Assembly (NCBI RefSeq): GCF_022758145.1
Contig: NZ_JAJVDH010000002.1
Span: 124,001 to 188,000, forward strand
From: Pontibacter vulgaris
GTDB lineage: Bacteria; Bacteroidota; Bacteroidia; Cytophagales; Hymenobacteraceae
Direction of reading: 5' to 3'
DNA: 64,000 nt
The notes under the pieces were generated by a model. The model saw only the letters and a program-made list of their open reading frames with translations, was not told the origin of the DNA and ran no database searches. Both the position numbers and the translations under genes were made by a program. Below are positions 24,091-33,600 of the stretch, piece by piece (position 1 is the first letter of the stretch; the number at the start of each line of letters is the position of its first letter).

Positions 24091-25317
24091 TTATAACAGC
24101 TGGCTTAGCGCAATTTCAAACGAAGCTTTGGCAATTTCAGTATTAGCCGGATTTTTGGCTTTTGTTTTTTCCAGTGCTCTAAGTATAGTATTGGAAATAT
24201 CGGAGAAAATGGCTTCATCCGTTATTTCAACTTCATTCTCCATGAGGTAAGCAAACACGCGGGCCATGCCACAGTTGGCAATAAAGTCTGGTATAACAGC
24301 CACATTCTGGTCTGCAAACTCGCCGGTAGGGCCGAAGAAAATTTCAGGATCCTGGAAAGGCACGTTGGCGCCACAAGAAATAACTTCCAGGCCATGACTG
24401 ATCATTTGCTCCAGTTGCGGGCGCGTAACAAGGCGCGATGCTGCAGCTGGTATAAATATTTCGGCTCCAACAGACCAGATACGGTTATTCACTTCCTCAA
24501 AAGGGAGCATGTTTTCGGCATACAAAGTATTGCCCTGGCGCTGAAAAAACAATTGACCAATCTCTTCAAAAGTATAACCGTCCGGTTTTAGCAAGCCGCC
24601 GGCACGATCAATGATGCCTATAATCTTGGCGCCCTTTGCTGACAAATAATATGCAGCAGCAGCGCCTACATTGCCCCAACCCTGGATAATAGCACGTTTG
24701 CCCTCAAAGTTGCCGCCCCATAAGGTATAATAATGCCTTACGGCCTCAGCTACGCCGTAACCTGTTATCATATCGGCTACAGTATACTTGCGCGATGCAG
24801 CAGGAGTATAGTGTGCGTCTTCAATCACTTTTATAACACCCTGGCGCAACTGGCCTATCTTGTTTATCTTTTGAGGTTCTGTAGCATTAAAGTGCCCGTT
24901 AACTACACCTTCCTGGGGGTGCCATAAACCGTAATCTTCGGTAATCGGAATTACCTCGTGTATCTCGTCCACGTTCAGGTCGCCGCCCGTGCCGTAGTAA
25001 TTTTTAAGCAACGGAATAACAGCCTTGTACCAGCGCTCTAAAACGCCGCGTTTGCGTGGGTCTGCCGGATCGAAATTTATACCTGATTTAGCACCGCCAA
25101 TTGCCGGGCCCGATACCGTAAATTTTACTTCCATTGTTTTGGCCAGCGATTCTACCTCATGTTTATCCAGGCCTTTACGCATACGGGTACCTCCGCCGGC
25201 GGCACCACCTCTCAATGAGTTTATTACTACCCAGCCTTCTGCTTCAGTTTCAGGGTCTTTCCACTCAAAAACAATTTCAGGTCTTTTATTTTCAAATTTC
25301 TCTAACAGCTCTTTCAT
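24091..25317 (-). CDS. Glu/Leu/Phe/Val dehydrogenase family protein
   Basis: A 408-residue member of the amino acid dehydrogenase superfamily. The two lysines are Lys65 (MEVKFTVSG) and Lys77 (AIGGAKSGI), and the Rossmann motif IQGWGNVGAAAAYYL follows. Compared with the glutamate dehydrogenase at 40934, the segment around the catalytic lysine reads GGAKSGI rather than GGAKGGI, and the N-terminus is shorter, so the substrate may differ. A TACCTTTG promoter element lies just upstream. It is cotranscribed with the mechanosensitive channel, which hints at osmolyte or glutamate-pool physiology (inference). Confidence 0.85.
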   Translation of the reverse strand: MKELLEKFENKRPEIVFEWKDPETEAEGWVVINSLRGGAAGGGTRMRKGLDKHEVESLAKTMEVKFTVSGPAIGGAKSGINFDPADPRKRGVLERWYKAVIPLLKNYYGTGGDLNVDEIHEVIPITEDYGLWHPQEGVVNGHFNATEPQKINKIGQLRQGVIKVIEDAHYTPAASRKYTVADMITGYGVAEAVRHYYTLWGGNFEGKRAIIQGWGNVGAAAAYYLSAKGAKIIGIIDRAGGLLKPDGYTFEEIGQLFFQRQGNTLYAENMLPFEEVNNRIWSVGAEIFIPAAASRLVTRPQLEQMISHGLEVISCGANVPFQDPEIFFGPTGEFADQNVAVIPDFIANCGMARVFAYLMENEVEITDEAIFSDISNTILRALEKTKAKNPANTEIAKASFEIALSQLL

Positions 25318-25346
25318 GAATGAGATACACGTTTGTTAATGTGGTG

Positions 25347-25354
25347 CAAAGGTA
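25347..25354 (-). promoter_or_regulatory. -7 promoter element for the dehydrogenase-mscS operon
   Basis: The minus strand reads TACCTTTG, an exact TAnnTTTG, 30 bases before the start codon. No convincing -33 TTG box is seen at the right distance. Confidence 0.5.
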
Positions 25355-25970
25355 CAAAAATACATGGTAGCATACAGGTGTGCAGCTTATACTTAGATGC
25401 TGATAACCATAAAGCTGAATGCTATTTGCAATGGAGTTAAAGGCGTTTATAGTTGTAAATGATTATACACAAAGGCGCCCTTTTGCTGTTATACTTATAA
25501 TAAACCCGGATTATACTTTCGGATTTAATATTAAAGTAACTCTTTCCTGAAGAAATTGTTATTTGTCCGGAATTGGCCAAAGATTCGGATTGTTAAAAAG
25601 TGGTGCTGGTATTAAGCACAATTTCATCAGATACTTTACTAAAGGGTTAAGCTTAAAAAGCAAAGCGGGAGGTGAGCAAATTCAGGTATCATGGAGGGAG
25701 TCAATCGGACCATGTGCATATTCTAATGTAGTAGCATTAAGTATATTATATATCCAATTTTGGTTTTTATACGTAAATCTAGAAGACGCTATGTCTCAGG
25801 TGTTAAATAGCATCTCGCGGGCATAAGCTGAAATGCATGATAAGTGTGCATGTGACGAAAATAAGAAAATGATTTTAGGCTATTAAGCCAAATAATGTAG
25901 CCGTCGTATATATCTTATTATGATTAGGATTGTTTAATGAATGTAGAAACTGTTAGGTGTTAATTTAATT
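25355..25970. other. Gene-free AT-rich stretch upstream of arsR
   Basis: About 615 bases without a supported gene. An 87-codon frame from a TTG at 25563 (to 25826) has no recognisable domain, no promoter and no ribosome-binding sequence, and is not called. The heptamer TATACTT occurs repeatedly (about 25388, 25491, 25513). A small stem GGCTATTAAGCC lies near 25879. Confidence 0.45.
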
Positions 25971-26279
25971 ATGAAAAGTTTGTTGTCTAGAATTGAGTCG
26001 AAGAAAATAGATAAGGCGGCAGCCATGCTAAAGGTGTTGGCCCACCCTAAAAGGTTAGCCATTGTGGATTTGCTGGGTAAGGAAGAAAAAATGACCGTTA
26101 CCGAAATTTACAAATACCTGGATCTGCCGCAGGCAATTGCCTCACAGCATTTAATTACGCTAAAAGATAAGGGAGTACTTTCTTCCTTTAAAGTTGGCAC
26201 CAAAATCTATTACTCTCTTTCAATACCTAAATTGATTGATGTAATAGATTGTCTGGAGGAATGCTGTATTGATATTTAA
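25971..26279 (+). CDS. ArsR/SmtB-type winged-helix transcriptional regulator
   Basis: A 102-residue ArsR-family protein. AMLKVLAHPKRLAIVDLLGKEEKMTVTEIYKYLDLPQAIASQHLITLKDKGVLSSFKVGTKIYYSL follows the classical order of dimer helix, recognition helix and wing. The usual metal motif ELCVCDL in helix 3 is absent. A cysteine cluster sits at the very C-terminus instead (DCLEECCIDI, Cys94, Cys98, Cys99), which could be a metal or redox sensor. It stands alone, convergent with hemA, with a long untranslated region upstream. The regulated gene is not evident. Confidence 0.88.
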   Translation: MKSLLSRIESKKIDKAAAMLKVLAHPKRLAIVDLLGKEEKMTVTEIYKYLDLPQAIASQHLITLKDKGVLSSFKVGTKIYYSLSIPKLIDVIDCLEECCIDI

Positions 26280-26325
26280 TAGGGTAACCGGCATAAGACG
26301 TTTACGCTAAAGTTTTGTAGGCTAG

Positions 26326-26386
26326 AAAATGCCTAAGGGCTCCGTATTGCTTATATTAATAGCTCCCGGAACCCTTAGGCATTTTT
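26326..26386. terminator. Long bidirectional terminator between arsR and hemA
   Basis: AAAATGCCTAAGGG (from 26327) pairs with CCCTTAGGCATTTTT (ending 26385) across about 33 bases that can form further pairs. It serves both convergent genes. Confidence 0.75.
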
Positions 26387-26414
26387 CATTCACTAAGAAA
26401 AACAGTACGTTTAC

Positions 26415-27695
26415 TTATTTTTCTGTTTGCACTTCAGATGATTGTTTTTCCAGGTCAAACAGGTCGTTCAGTACATCTATAAGTGTCTCGGCTTCACCGC
26501 GTTTGCAGGCAGCTTTCAGTTGCAGTACCGGTAGTTTAATTATTTTCTGCATCATCGATTTTGTTACATTATCCAGGTGTTTGGCTTCTTCAGGGCCAAG
26601 CTTTTTCATGTAACGGGCCATTTCTTCCTGTCGGATCGCCTCTAATGCATTTTTCAGCTTATTTATAGTTGGCGATACCATCATCTCTTTAGACCAGTCG
26701 TTAAACTGAGCAATAGATTCAGTGATGATCTCCCTTACTTTAGGTATGGCATTAATGCGACTCTGAAGCGCCTCCGATGCTTTGTTTTGAATTGTATCGA
26801 TGTTATATACCAGTACACCAGGTATGCTCTCTACTTCGGCCTCCACGCTGCGTGGCACTGCCAGATCTATAAAGAACTTATAAGAAAGTACATTCAGGCG
26901 CTGAACCATTTCTTTTGTAAAGAAAGGCGTTTCGCGCGCTACCGAAGATATGATCACATCTGCCTCTTTCAAGCCCTGCACCATATCTTCAAAAGGTAAA
27001 ACTTCCAGCTTACACTCTTCTGCCAGCTGCTGCGCTTTGGCAAGGGTGCGGTTGGTTATCTTCACATTCTTAAATCCTTTGTCGCTTAGGTTGCGGCAAA
27101 CATCAGCGCCAATTTCGCCCAGGCCAACTACAAGTATAGCCGGGTCAATAATATCAGCAGTAAGTTCTTCGATCAGTTCGATAGAGGCATAAGAAGTAGA
27201 AGCGGCACCATGGCGGAAGGCTGTTTCCTGAACCACGCGTTTATTCGTGAAGAAAATGGTGTGCATCAGGCGGTGCAGGAACGGACCGGCAGCATCGCAG
27301 TCAGCGGACCATTGGTAGGCAACTTTTACCTGATTTGATATCTGCATATCACCCACCACCTGCGACTCAAGACCCATGGCAACCTCAAACAGGTGCTGCA
27401 CGGCATCGTTGTGCTCGTTCAGGATGGTAAAAAAATCAAGGTATTGGGTAATGTTCTGGATGCCTTTTGTAATGCCTAACAGCTTTACAATTTCGGTGCT
27501 GTAATCAGCATCGGCATTATAGTATACTTCGGTGCGGTTGCAGGTCGATAGCACCAATATATCAGAGGCTTGAATAAAGTCTTTCAGCGTCTGAAGAAAT
27601 TGCCTGCACGAAATCTCATCTAAGGCAATCAGTTCCCGGATATCCAGCGGCGCTTTCTTGTAAGATAGGCTGATTGCTTTAAAATTCTGAAGCAT
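26415..27695 (-). CDS. hemA: Glutamyl-tRNA reductase
   Basis: A 426-residue HemA, which reduces Glu-tRNA(Glu) to glutamate-1-semialdehyde, the first step of the C5 tetrapyrrole route. Catalytic Cys52 lies in LSTCNRTEVYY. The family block GLESQVVGDMQISNQVK and the NADPH Rossmann segment VVGLGEIGADVCRNL follow, and the C-terminal dimerisation helices are complete. The frame is open to 27722, but the ATG at 27695 gives the family start MLQNFKAISLSYKKAPLDIRE in pieces. It is a single gene; other hem genes are not adjacent. A TAAATTTG promoter element lies upstream. Confidence 0.95.
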   Translation of the reverse strand: MLQNFKAISLSYKKAPLDIRELIALDEISCRQFLQTLKDFIQASDILVLSTCNRTEVYYNADADYSTEIVKLLGITKGIQNITQYLDFFTILNEHNDAVQHLFEVAMGLESQVVGDMQISNQVKVAYQWSADCDAAGPFLHRLMHTIFFTNKRVVQETAFRHGAASTSYASIELIEELTADIIDPAILVVGLGEIGADVCRNLSDKGFKNVKITNRTLAKAQQLAEECKLEVLPFEDMVQGLKEADVIISSVARETPFFTKEMVQRLNVLSYKFFIDLAVPRSVEAEVESIPGVLVYNIDTIQNKASEALQSRINAIPKVREIITESIAQFNDWSKEMMVSPTINKLKNALEAIRQEEMARYMKKLGPEEAKHLDNVTKSMMQKIIKLPVLQLKAACKRGEAETLIDVLNDLFDLEKQSSEVQTEK

Positions 27696-27719
27696 AATAA
27701 CGTTCGTAATACTAAAGTA

Positions 27720-27727
27720 CAAATTTA
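27720..27727 (-). promoter_or_regulatory. -7 promoter element of hemA
   Basis: The minus strand reads TAAATTTG, an exact TAnnTTTG, 24 bases before the chosen hemA ATG. This also argues against the upstream start at 27722, which would lie inside the promoter. A TTCG sits at the -33 distance in place of TTTG. Confidence 0.55.
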
Positions 27728-27808
27728 CTGTATGATTTTTTTAAAACGAAACTTCTTGCCCTATTTCATTAATTTATACTAATTTCAAATAATTTTCGTG
27801 TACCCTGC

Positions 27809-28984
27809 ATGATACCGATTTACTCCCAGAAGAACAGAATTAAACTTATTGTGGTTGCAGTTGCCCTGGTTATTGGCGCTGCCACCATCATGTATACGAA
27901 TGTTTTGGTAAGTAAACTATCTGAGCGTGAGCAGAAACTGGTGCAGCTATATGCCAAAGGTTTGCGCTACATGATCAACGCGCCCAGCGACGATAATATC
28001 GTTTTTATTGAGGAAGAGATTCTCTCCTCTAACCATACCGTACCTGTAATACTCACAGATGAGCAGGAAAATATTCTGGATTACAAAAACATTAACCTGC
28101 CAGACAATATTTCGGAAAGCAAGAAGAACAAGCACCTGCGCAGTGAGATAGAAAAAATGCGGGCGCAGCATGCGCCTATTGTAGTGCCCTGGGCCGAAGG
28201 CTCTGAAAATTACGTGTTCTATAAAGATTCTGCTTTGTTATCGCAACTGCGCTATTACCCTTATGTGCAGCTTATGGTTATTGCCTGTTTTGCATCTATG
28301 GCCTATTTTGCTTTTAGTTATTCGCGGAAGGCTGAGCAGAACAGGGTTTGGGTTGGCCTGGCCAAAGAAACGGCCCACCAGTTAGGTACGCCACTCTCAT
28401 CGCTGATGGCATGGTACGAGTACATGAAGGCCAGCCCCAAATTTGAGAACGAAGCCATAGTGGCGGAGCTTTGGAAAGATATCCGGCGACTGGAAGTAAT
28501 TACGGAACGCTTCTCCAATATTGGTTCAGTGCCGTTGCTGCGCGACGAGAACATACTGCAGGTAACTCAGAATGCGATAAACTATTTACAGAATCGCATT
28601 TCGCGGAAGGTAGAAATCAGCGTAAAATCATCCTTCTCACCAGATATAACGGCTAAAGTTAATGTGCCACTTTTTGATTGGGTAATTGAGAACATCTGTA
28701 AAAATGCAGTAGATGCCATGGAGGGAAGAGGGAGTATAACCTTGCAGTTAGTATTGCTGGGGAAAAGCAGCATCGCCTTGGATATTACAGATACAGGAAA
28801 AGGAATACCTAAAAGTAAAGTAGACTCTGTTTTCCTGCCTGGTTTTACAACCAAAAAACGGGGCTGGGGCTTAGGATTGGCGCTGGCAAAACGCATTATC
28901 GATAACTACCACCAGGGAAAGCTCTTTGTAAAGTGGTCTGAAGTTGGAAAAGGCACCACTTTTAGAATTGTTCTGAACCGGTAG
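27809..28984 (+). CDS. Sensor histidine kinase, orphan
   Basis: A 391-residue membrane histidine kinase. Two helices (about residues 11-30 and 151-171) bracket a periplasmic domain of about 120 residues. The H box has His190 in KETAHQLGTPLSSLMAWYEY, the HQLGTPL variant frequent in Bacteroidota. Then come the N box ENICKNAVDAMEG, G1 DTGKGIP, F box FLPGFTTK and G2 GWGLGLALAKRI. No response regulator gene is next to it, so its partner lies elsewhere. It is divergent from hemA, with about 110 bases between the starts. Whether it responds to heme or redox state is unknown. Confidence 0.92.
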   Translation: MIPIYSQKNRIKLIVVAVALVIGAATIMYTNVLVSKLSEREQKLVQLYAKGLRYMINAPSDDNIVFIEEEILSSNHTVPVILTDEQENILDYKNINLPDNISESKKNKHLRSEIEKMRAQHAPIVVPWAEGSENYVFYKDSALLSQLRYYPYVQLMVIACFASMAYFAFSYSRKAEQNRVWVGLAKETAHQLGTPLSSLMAWYEYMKASPKFENEAIVAELWKDIRRLEVITERFSNIGSVPLLRDENILQVTQNAINYLQNRISRKVEISVKSSFSPDITAKVNVPLFDWVIENICKNAVDAMEGRGSITLQLVLLGKSSIALDITDTGKGIPKSKVDSVFLPGFTTKKRGWGLGLALAKRIIDNYHQGKLFVKWSEVGKGTTFRIVLNR

Positions 28985-29068
28985 GCTCAGGGGTGCTGAG
29001 TTCTGAAAGTTGGCTAAGTATGGCTATGCTTTACAGTAATTGATTTGTTTATACTGAGAAAAAGAAAA

Positions 29069-30007
29069 TTGCTGCAGGTAATAACGTATAGCGCGAAGTA
29101 TAAATCTGAGTGGGATGCTTTTGTGGCCGCCTCTAAAAACGGCACCTTTCTATTACAACGCGATTACATGGATTACCACGCAGACAGGTTTACCGACCAC
29201 TCGCTGCTGTTTTACTACAATAATAAATTAATTGCGCTGCTGCCTGCTAACCAACAGGGGCCGGAGGTATACTCGCACGGAGGCCTTAGTTATGGCGGCA
29301 TAATCAGTGACGCCGGCATGAAGACAGCGCTGATGCTGCAAGTGTTTGAAAAGATGGCTTTATACTTCCGGGAGCAGGGTTTTGCAAGTATAAAGTATAA
29401 AACCGTACCGCACATCTATCACCAACTGCCAGCCGAAGAAGACCTGTATGCCCTTTTCAGGATGGGAGCCAGTTTATACCGCCGCGATATAAATTCTGTA
29501 ATCACACTAACCAATAAACTGCCTTACGCCACGCTCAGGAAAAGAAAGCTGAAGCAAAAAGCCCAACATAATCTGCAACTCGGCCAAAGCTATAGTTTTG
29601 ATCAGTTTTTAAGTATACAACAAGCTTTACTACAGCAGAAGTATAAAACAAGCCCAGCTCACACAGCAGATGAAGTGAAAATGCTGGCCGCCCGTTTTCC
29701 GGATAACATAAAGCTGTTTACTGCTACTTTAGAAGGGGAGATTTTAGGAGGTATACTTGTTTATGAAACGGCTACCGTTGCGCATTGCCAGTATATTGCC
29801 GCCACACCACAAGGCCAGCAGCTAAATGCTTTAGATGTGCTAACAGATTATCTTATTACCGAAGTATACCCTTATAAAGAGTATTTCAGCTTTGGAGTAT
29901 CTTCAGAACAAGAGGGTTTATACTTAAATGAAGGGCTTATCCGAAACAAAGAGAGTTACGGGGCACGGGCCGTGGTTCACGATTTTTACCATCTACCCCT
30001 GACCTGA
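29069..30007 (+). CDS. GNAT-like / FemAB-like acyltransferase family protein
   Basis: A cytoplasmic protein of about 312 residues with the pattern YKSEWDAFVAASKNGTFLLQRDYMDYHADRFTDHSLLFY in pieces, typical of a Bacteroidota family annotated as GNAT N-acetyltransferase and related to FemAB/Mig-14-like proteins. The second half (DNIKLFTATLEGEILGGILVYE, then AHCQYIAATPQGQQLNALDVL) matches the acetyl-CoA-binding half of GNAT folds. No enzyme activity can be assigned. The start is uncertain: TTG 29069 gives the family N-terminus and has an AGAAAAAG stretch before it, while TTG 29045 is an in-frame alternative. No ATG is available. Confidence 0.7.
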   Translation: MLQVITYSAKYKSEWDAFVAASKNGTFLLQRDYMDYHADRFTDHSLLFYYNNKLIALLPANQQGPEVYSHGGLSYGGIISDAGMKTALMLQVFEKMALYFREQGFASIKYKTVPHIYHQLPAEEDLYALFRMGASLYRRDINSVITLTNKLPYATLRKRKLKQKAQHNLQLGQSYSFDQFLSIQQALLQQKYKTSPAHTADEVKMLAARFPDNIKLFTATLEGEILGGILVYETATVAHCQYIAATPQGQQLNALDVLTDYLITEVYPYKEYFSFGVSSEQEGLYLNEGLIRNKESYGARAVVHDFYHLPLT

Positions 30008-30611
30008 TTCCTTCATATTTAAGATTAGACCGATGACAATTTCATTGGTTTATTTGATTTCAACTTTAGCAGTGGTTGCATGCAGCCACTGTAGTTAATA
30101 ATTGCTTTCAATATACTTTTCTTTTTGCAGCAACTACATCCATCCTTTTCATCGCTTTTTATGCATCAGCAAGGTGCAGTAATTCAATAAGTTAAATGCT
30201 GTTTTGTGCATTCTAAAGTAGAATTACACAAAATTTTTATTGCATTATTTTAAGCATAAATTTCCCGCAAGGCAAGAAATCTACTATAAAATTGGACTAG
30301 TTATAAATTAACAAAAATCAGTGCAATTAATGTGTTGTTAAATTGATAATGTTATATATATTTATATAATATTTAAAAACTGTTGCATGAGGATTATTAT
30401 GGCTGCCAAGAATAGTTATAATGATTATAGGTCAAGTTTTAAATCTATGTTGCGGCGCAAGCTGTGCAATCAACCATTCCTATTGAAGTCATTCAGTCTT
30501 CTGAGTTAGTTCAATTTTATGTGTGCATAATTCCATTTTGGGTATAGGCTGGCGCTTAAGGTTTGTGCCAGGAATAACCCCTTAAAATATCACTGTAAAA
30601 TTTAAACTGTT
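30008..30611. other. Long AT-rich leader region before the giant surface protein
   Basis: About 600 bases without a gene, markedly AT-rich. A stem CAGTGG (30070-30075) with CCACTG (30086-30091) lies near its start and may end the preceding transcript. No exact TAnnTTTG promoter was found. A stem TGGCGC...GCCA near 30550-30570 precedes the start codon. The low G+C continues into the first kilobase of the next gene. Confidence 0.5.
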
Positions 30612-33600
30612 ATGGGCATTTTTACTTACCTGAGAAATTTGTCACCTCTGAAACTATCTTTTGCCATTATTCTGCTGTGCATGCAAAGTGCATTGCTGAT
30701 GGCCCAAACTACAACACGCTGGAAAGGTACCGGAACAAAGTGGGACGACCCTACGAACTGGACGGCAGGTGCACCGGATGCTACAAAGCATGTTGTTATA
30801 GGTGATGCAAGTTTTACTGGTAATAAGCAACCCACTATAGAGCAAAACTATCTTGCTGAGTGTCTTTCATTAACAGTTGGAGGGGTAAACACTTCTAAAT
30901 TATTGGTTACTAGTGATAAAGGCCTTACGGTACATGGAGATGTGGTAATTGCGGCAAACAGTGAACTAGAAAATGAAGGGAGTTATTTAACAATAAAAGG
31001 TAGTTGGACCAATAATGGGACCTACACTGAAAAAATATTTGTACAAGGTCAATCTGCTAATGCTCGAAGTACACAAGACCCTAAAGTTGAGTTTTCCGGA
31101 ACAAGTAAATCGATTGGAGGAATCGGATTTAATAGTTTTAACACTCTTATTATTAGAGGGAGTATTAACTTGACTTCTGGTATAAGCATGGTTGCCCGTT
31201 CTAATACAAGCGGTAACAGAACAACACAGCCATCCTTGCAAGTATATGGTACTTTAGATCCAGGATCAAGCCTGGTAACTATGCCAAGTATAGCAGGCGA
31301 TAATACAACCTTTCAGATTGGAGATGCTGCTACAGTAATGGTGAAAGCACCAACATATTTTAACAACTATACTATTAAGCCTACAAGCATGGTCGTCACA
31401 GGGATAATAGACTATGCAGGTGGCAATCAGGTAATAGAAAGCTCAATAATGTATGCAGTACTAAGAGTAAGTGGAAGTGGTACTAAAACTTTAAATGGAA
31501 ATACAAGTGTATTTAACTCACAGGAAACAAAACTAATTATTGACGCAGGTGTACTTGATCTCGGAACTAACACTCTGGATAGAATCTCAAGCCCTGGCGG
31601 CACCTTAAGCATAGCCTCTGGAGCAACGCTGCGTATTGGCGGCACTAACACCTTTCCGGCAAACTATGGCACAAACACACTGCATGCAAACAGTACAGTA
31701 GAATATTATGGCTCTAACCAAACGGTAGCTCTCCAAACCTATGGCCACCTGCACCTGAGCGGTTCGGGCACCAAAACAATGCCTGCCACAGCCATGACGG
31801 TTGCAGGAAACCTGATAAGCTCCGGAACAGCATCTTTTACAGCTGGGGCAGCAATAAATGTAACAGGTAATGTTGCAATAGGCACAGGCTCTACTTTTAA
31901 TGGCGGTAGTGCAACGCATACTGTTGGCGGAAACTGGACAGCAGACGGTACTTTTACAGGCAATGCCAGCACTGTAACCATGACAGGCACGAACAAAACA
32001 ATAGGCGGCACGGCCAACTCACCGGAGTTCTTTAACCTGACAGTAAACGGCACAGGCACCTACGTTACATTTCCATCTTTAATCATACGCGGCAACCTGA
32101 GTGCAACCGGTGGCATTTCACAGGTGGCAGATGGCACCATTGCCTTTACAAATACTGTCAGCAAAAGTATTAGCGGGAATAGCCTTAACTTCCAGAACCT
32201 GACCATTGATGGTATTGTAACAACAGCTTCAAGTATGACCCTGAATGGAAACTTTACAACTAATGCGGGCAAGAATTTTACAGCCAGTGCAGGTACAGTA
32301 AGTATGGCCGGAGCAGGCAAAAGTATAGCAGGGCCGGGCAGCATGAGCTTCTTCGGGCTTAACATTGCCAATACCACTTCCACGGCTAGTTCCTTTACAA
32401 TTACCTCGGCAATGAGCGGCACAAGTGCATTAACAGCATCAGCCGGCACAGCAACATTTGCATCTGCTTCTACCTTCGCAAACACGCATTACCTGAATGA
32501 TGTAGCAATAACTGGCACAAGCTTGCGCCTGATGGCCAATTCCAATCTGCATATAGCCGGGGCATTTACAAAAGGAGGCACCTCAGCTTTCGATATTTCC
32601 ACAGCAACACCCAACACAGTGCATTATAATGGTACGGCCGCGCAAACTATACTTCCGGTAAGCTATCATAACCTGGTGCTGGCAAACAGCGGGATTAAAA
32701 CAGCTGGTGGGGCAGTAACCGTTAACGGTGACATAACTATAAGTGCAGGAGCAACTTTAAATGCTGGTGCATACAACCATACCCTAAATGGGAATTTTAT
32801 TAACTCCGGAGTATTTAACCACGATAACGGCACCATAACTTTTGCCGGAGCAGCTGATAAAAGTATAACCGGAGCCACAGTATTTAATAACCTGGCGCTG
32901 AGCAAAACAAGTATGAGCAACTCCATTACGCTGAATAATAGTGTAACAGCCTCAATGCTGCAAATGACCAGCGGAACCATACAGACAGGAGCAAATAAGG
33001 TAAATATACTTAATAACAGAAGCGGCAACGGATGGGTGATAGGTACTGTAACCAGAAGCCATACTTTTAACGACGGCATAGCTTATGCTTTTAATGCACC
33101 TTACTCACAGCTAACTTTTGCAACACCAAGCGGCATAAACGAGGCAAGTATGACCGTAACCTCCGAAAGTATAACTGATTTTACAAACCTGGGGGCCATC
33201 AACAGAAAGTATGCAGTAGCTATACCAGCAGGAACTTACACAAACGGAACCTTGCAGCTACAGTATTATGATGCTGACCTGAACGGAAACAACGAAGCCG
33301 GCTTGCAACTATACCGCTACAATACAGGTGTGGCGAGATGGCTTACGCAGGGAAGAACGAGTGCGAATGCTACCGATAACTGGGTAAGCCGAAGTGCTCT
33401 CACAAGTATGGATGGTTCCTGGACAATGTCGGCCAGCCCGAACACATACAGGTGGGTTGGTGGAACAAGCACCGCCTGGGAGCTGGCGGATAACTGGCTG
33501 AACACAACCGATGGATACGTCAGTTCTGCAGTTGTTGCCCCACTTAGCAACGATATCGCAAATCTAGGCGAAGTAGTACCTACCAACCATCCGGTTATAA

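Noticed and set aside
25563-25826. 87-codon plus-strand frame upstream of arsR.
   Set aside because: TTG start without ribosome-binding sequence or promoter, no domain, AT-rich gap; not enough to call a gene.
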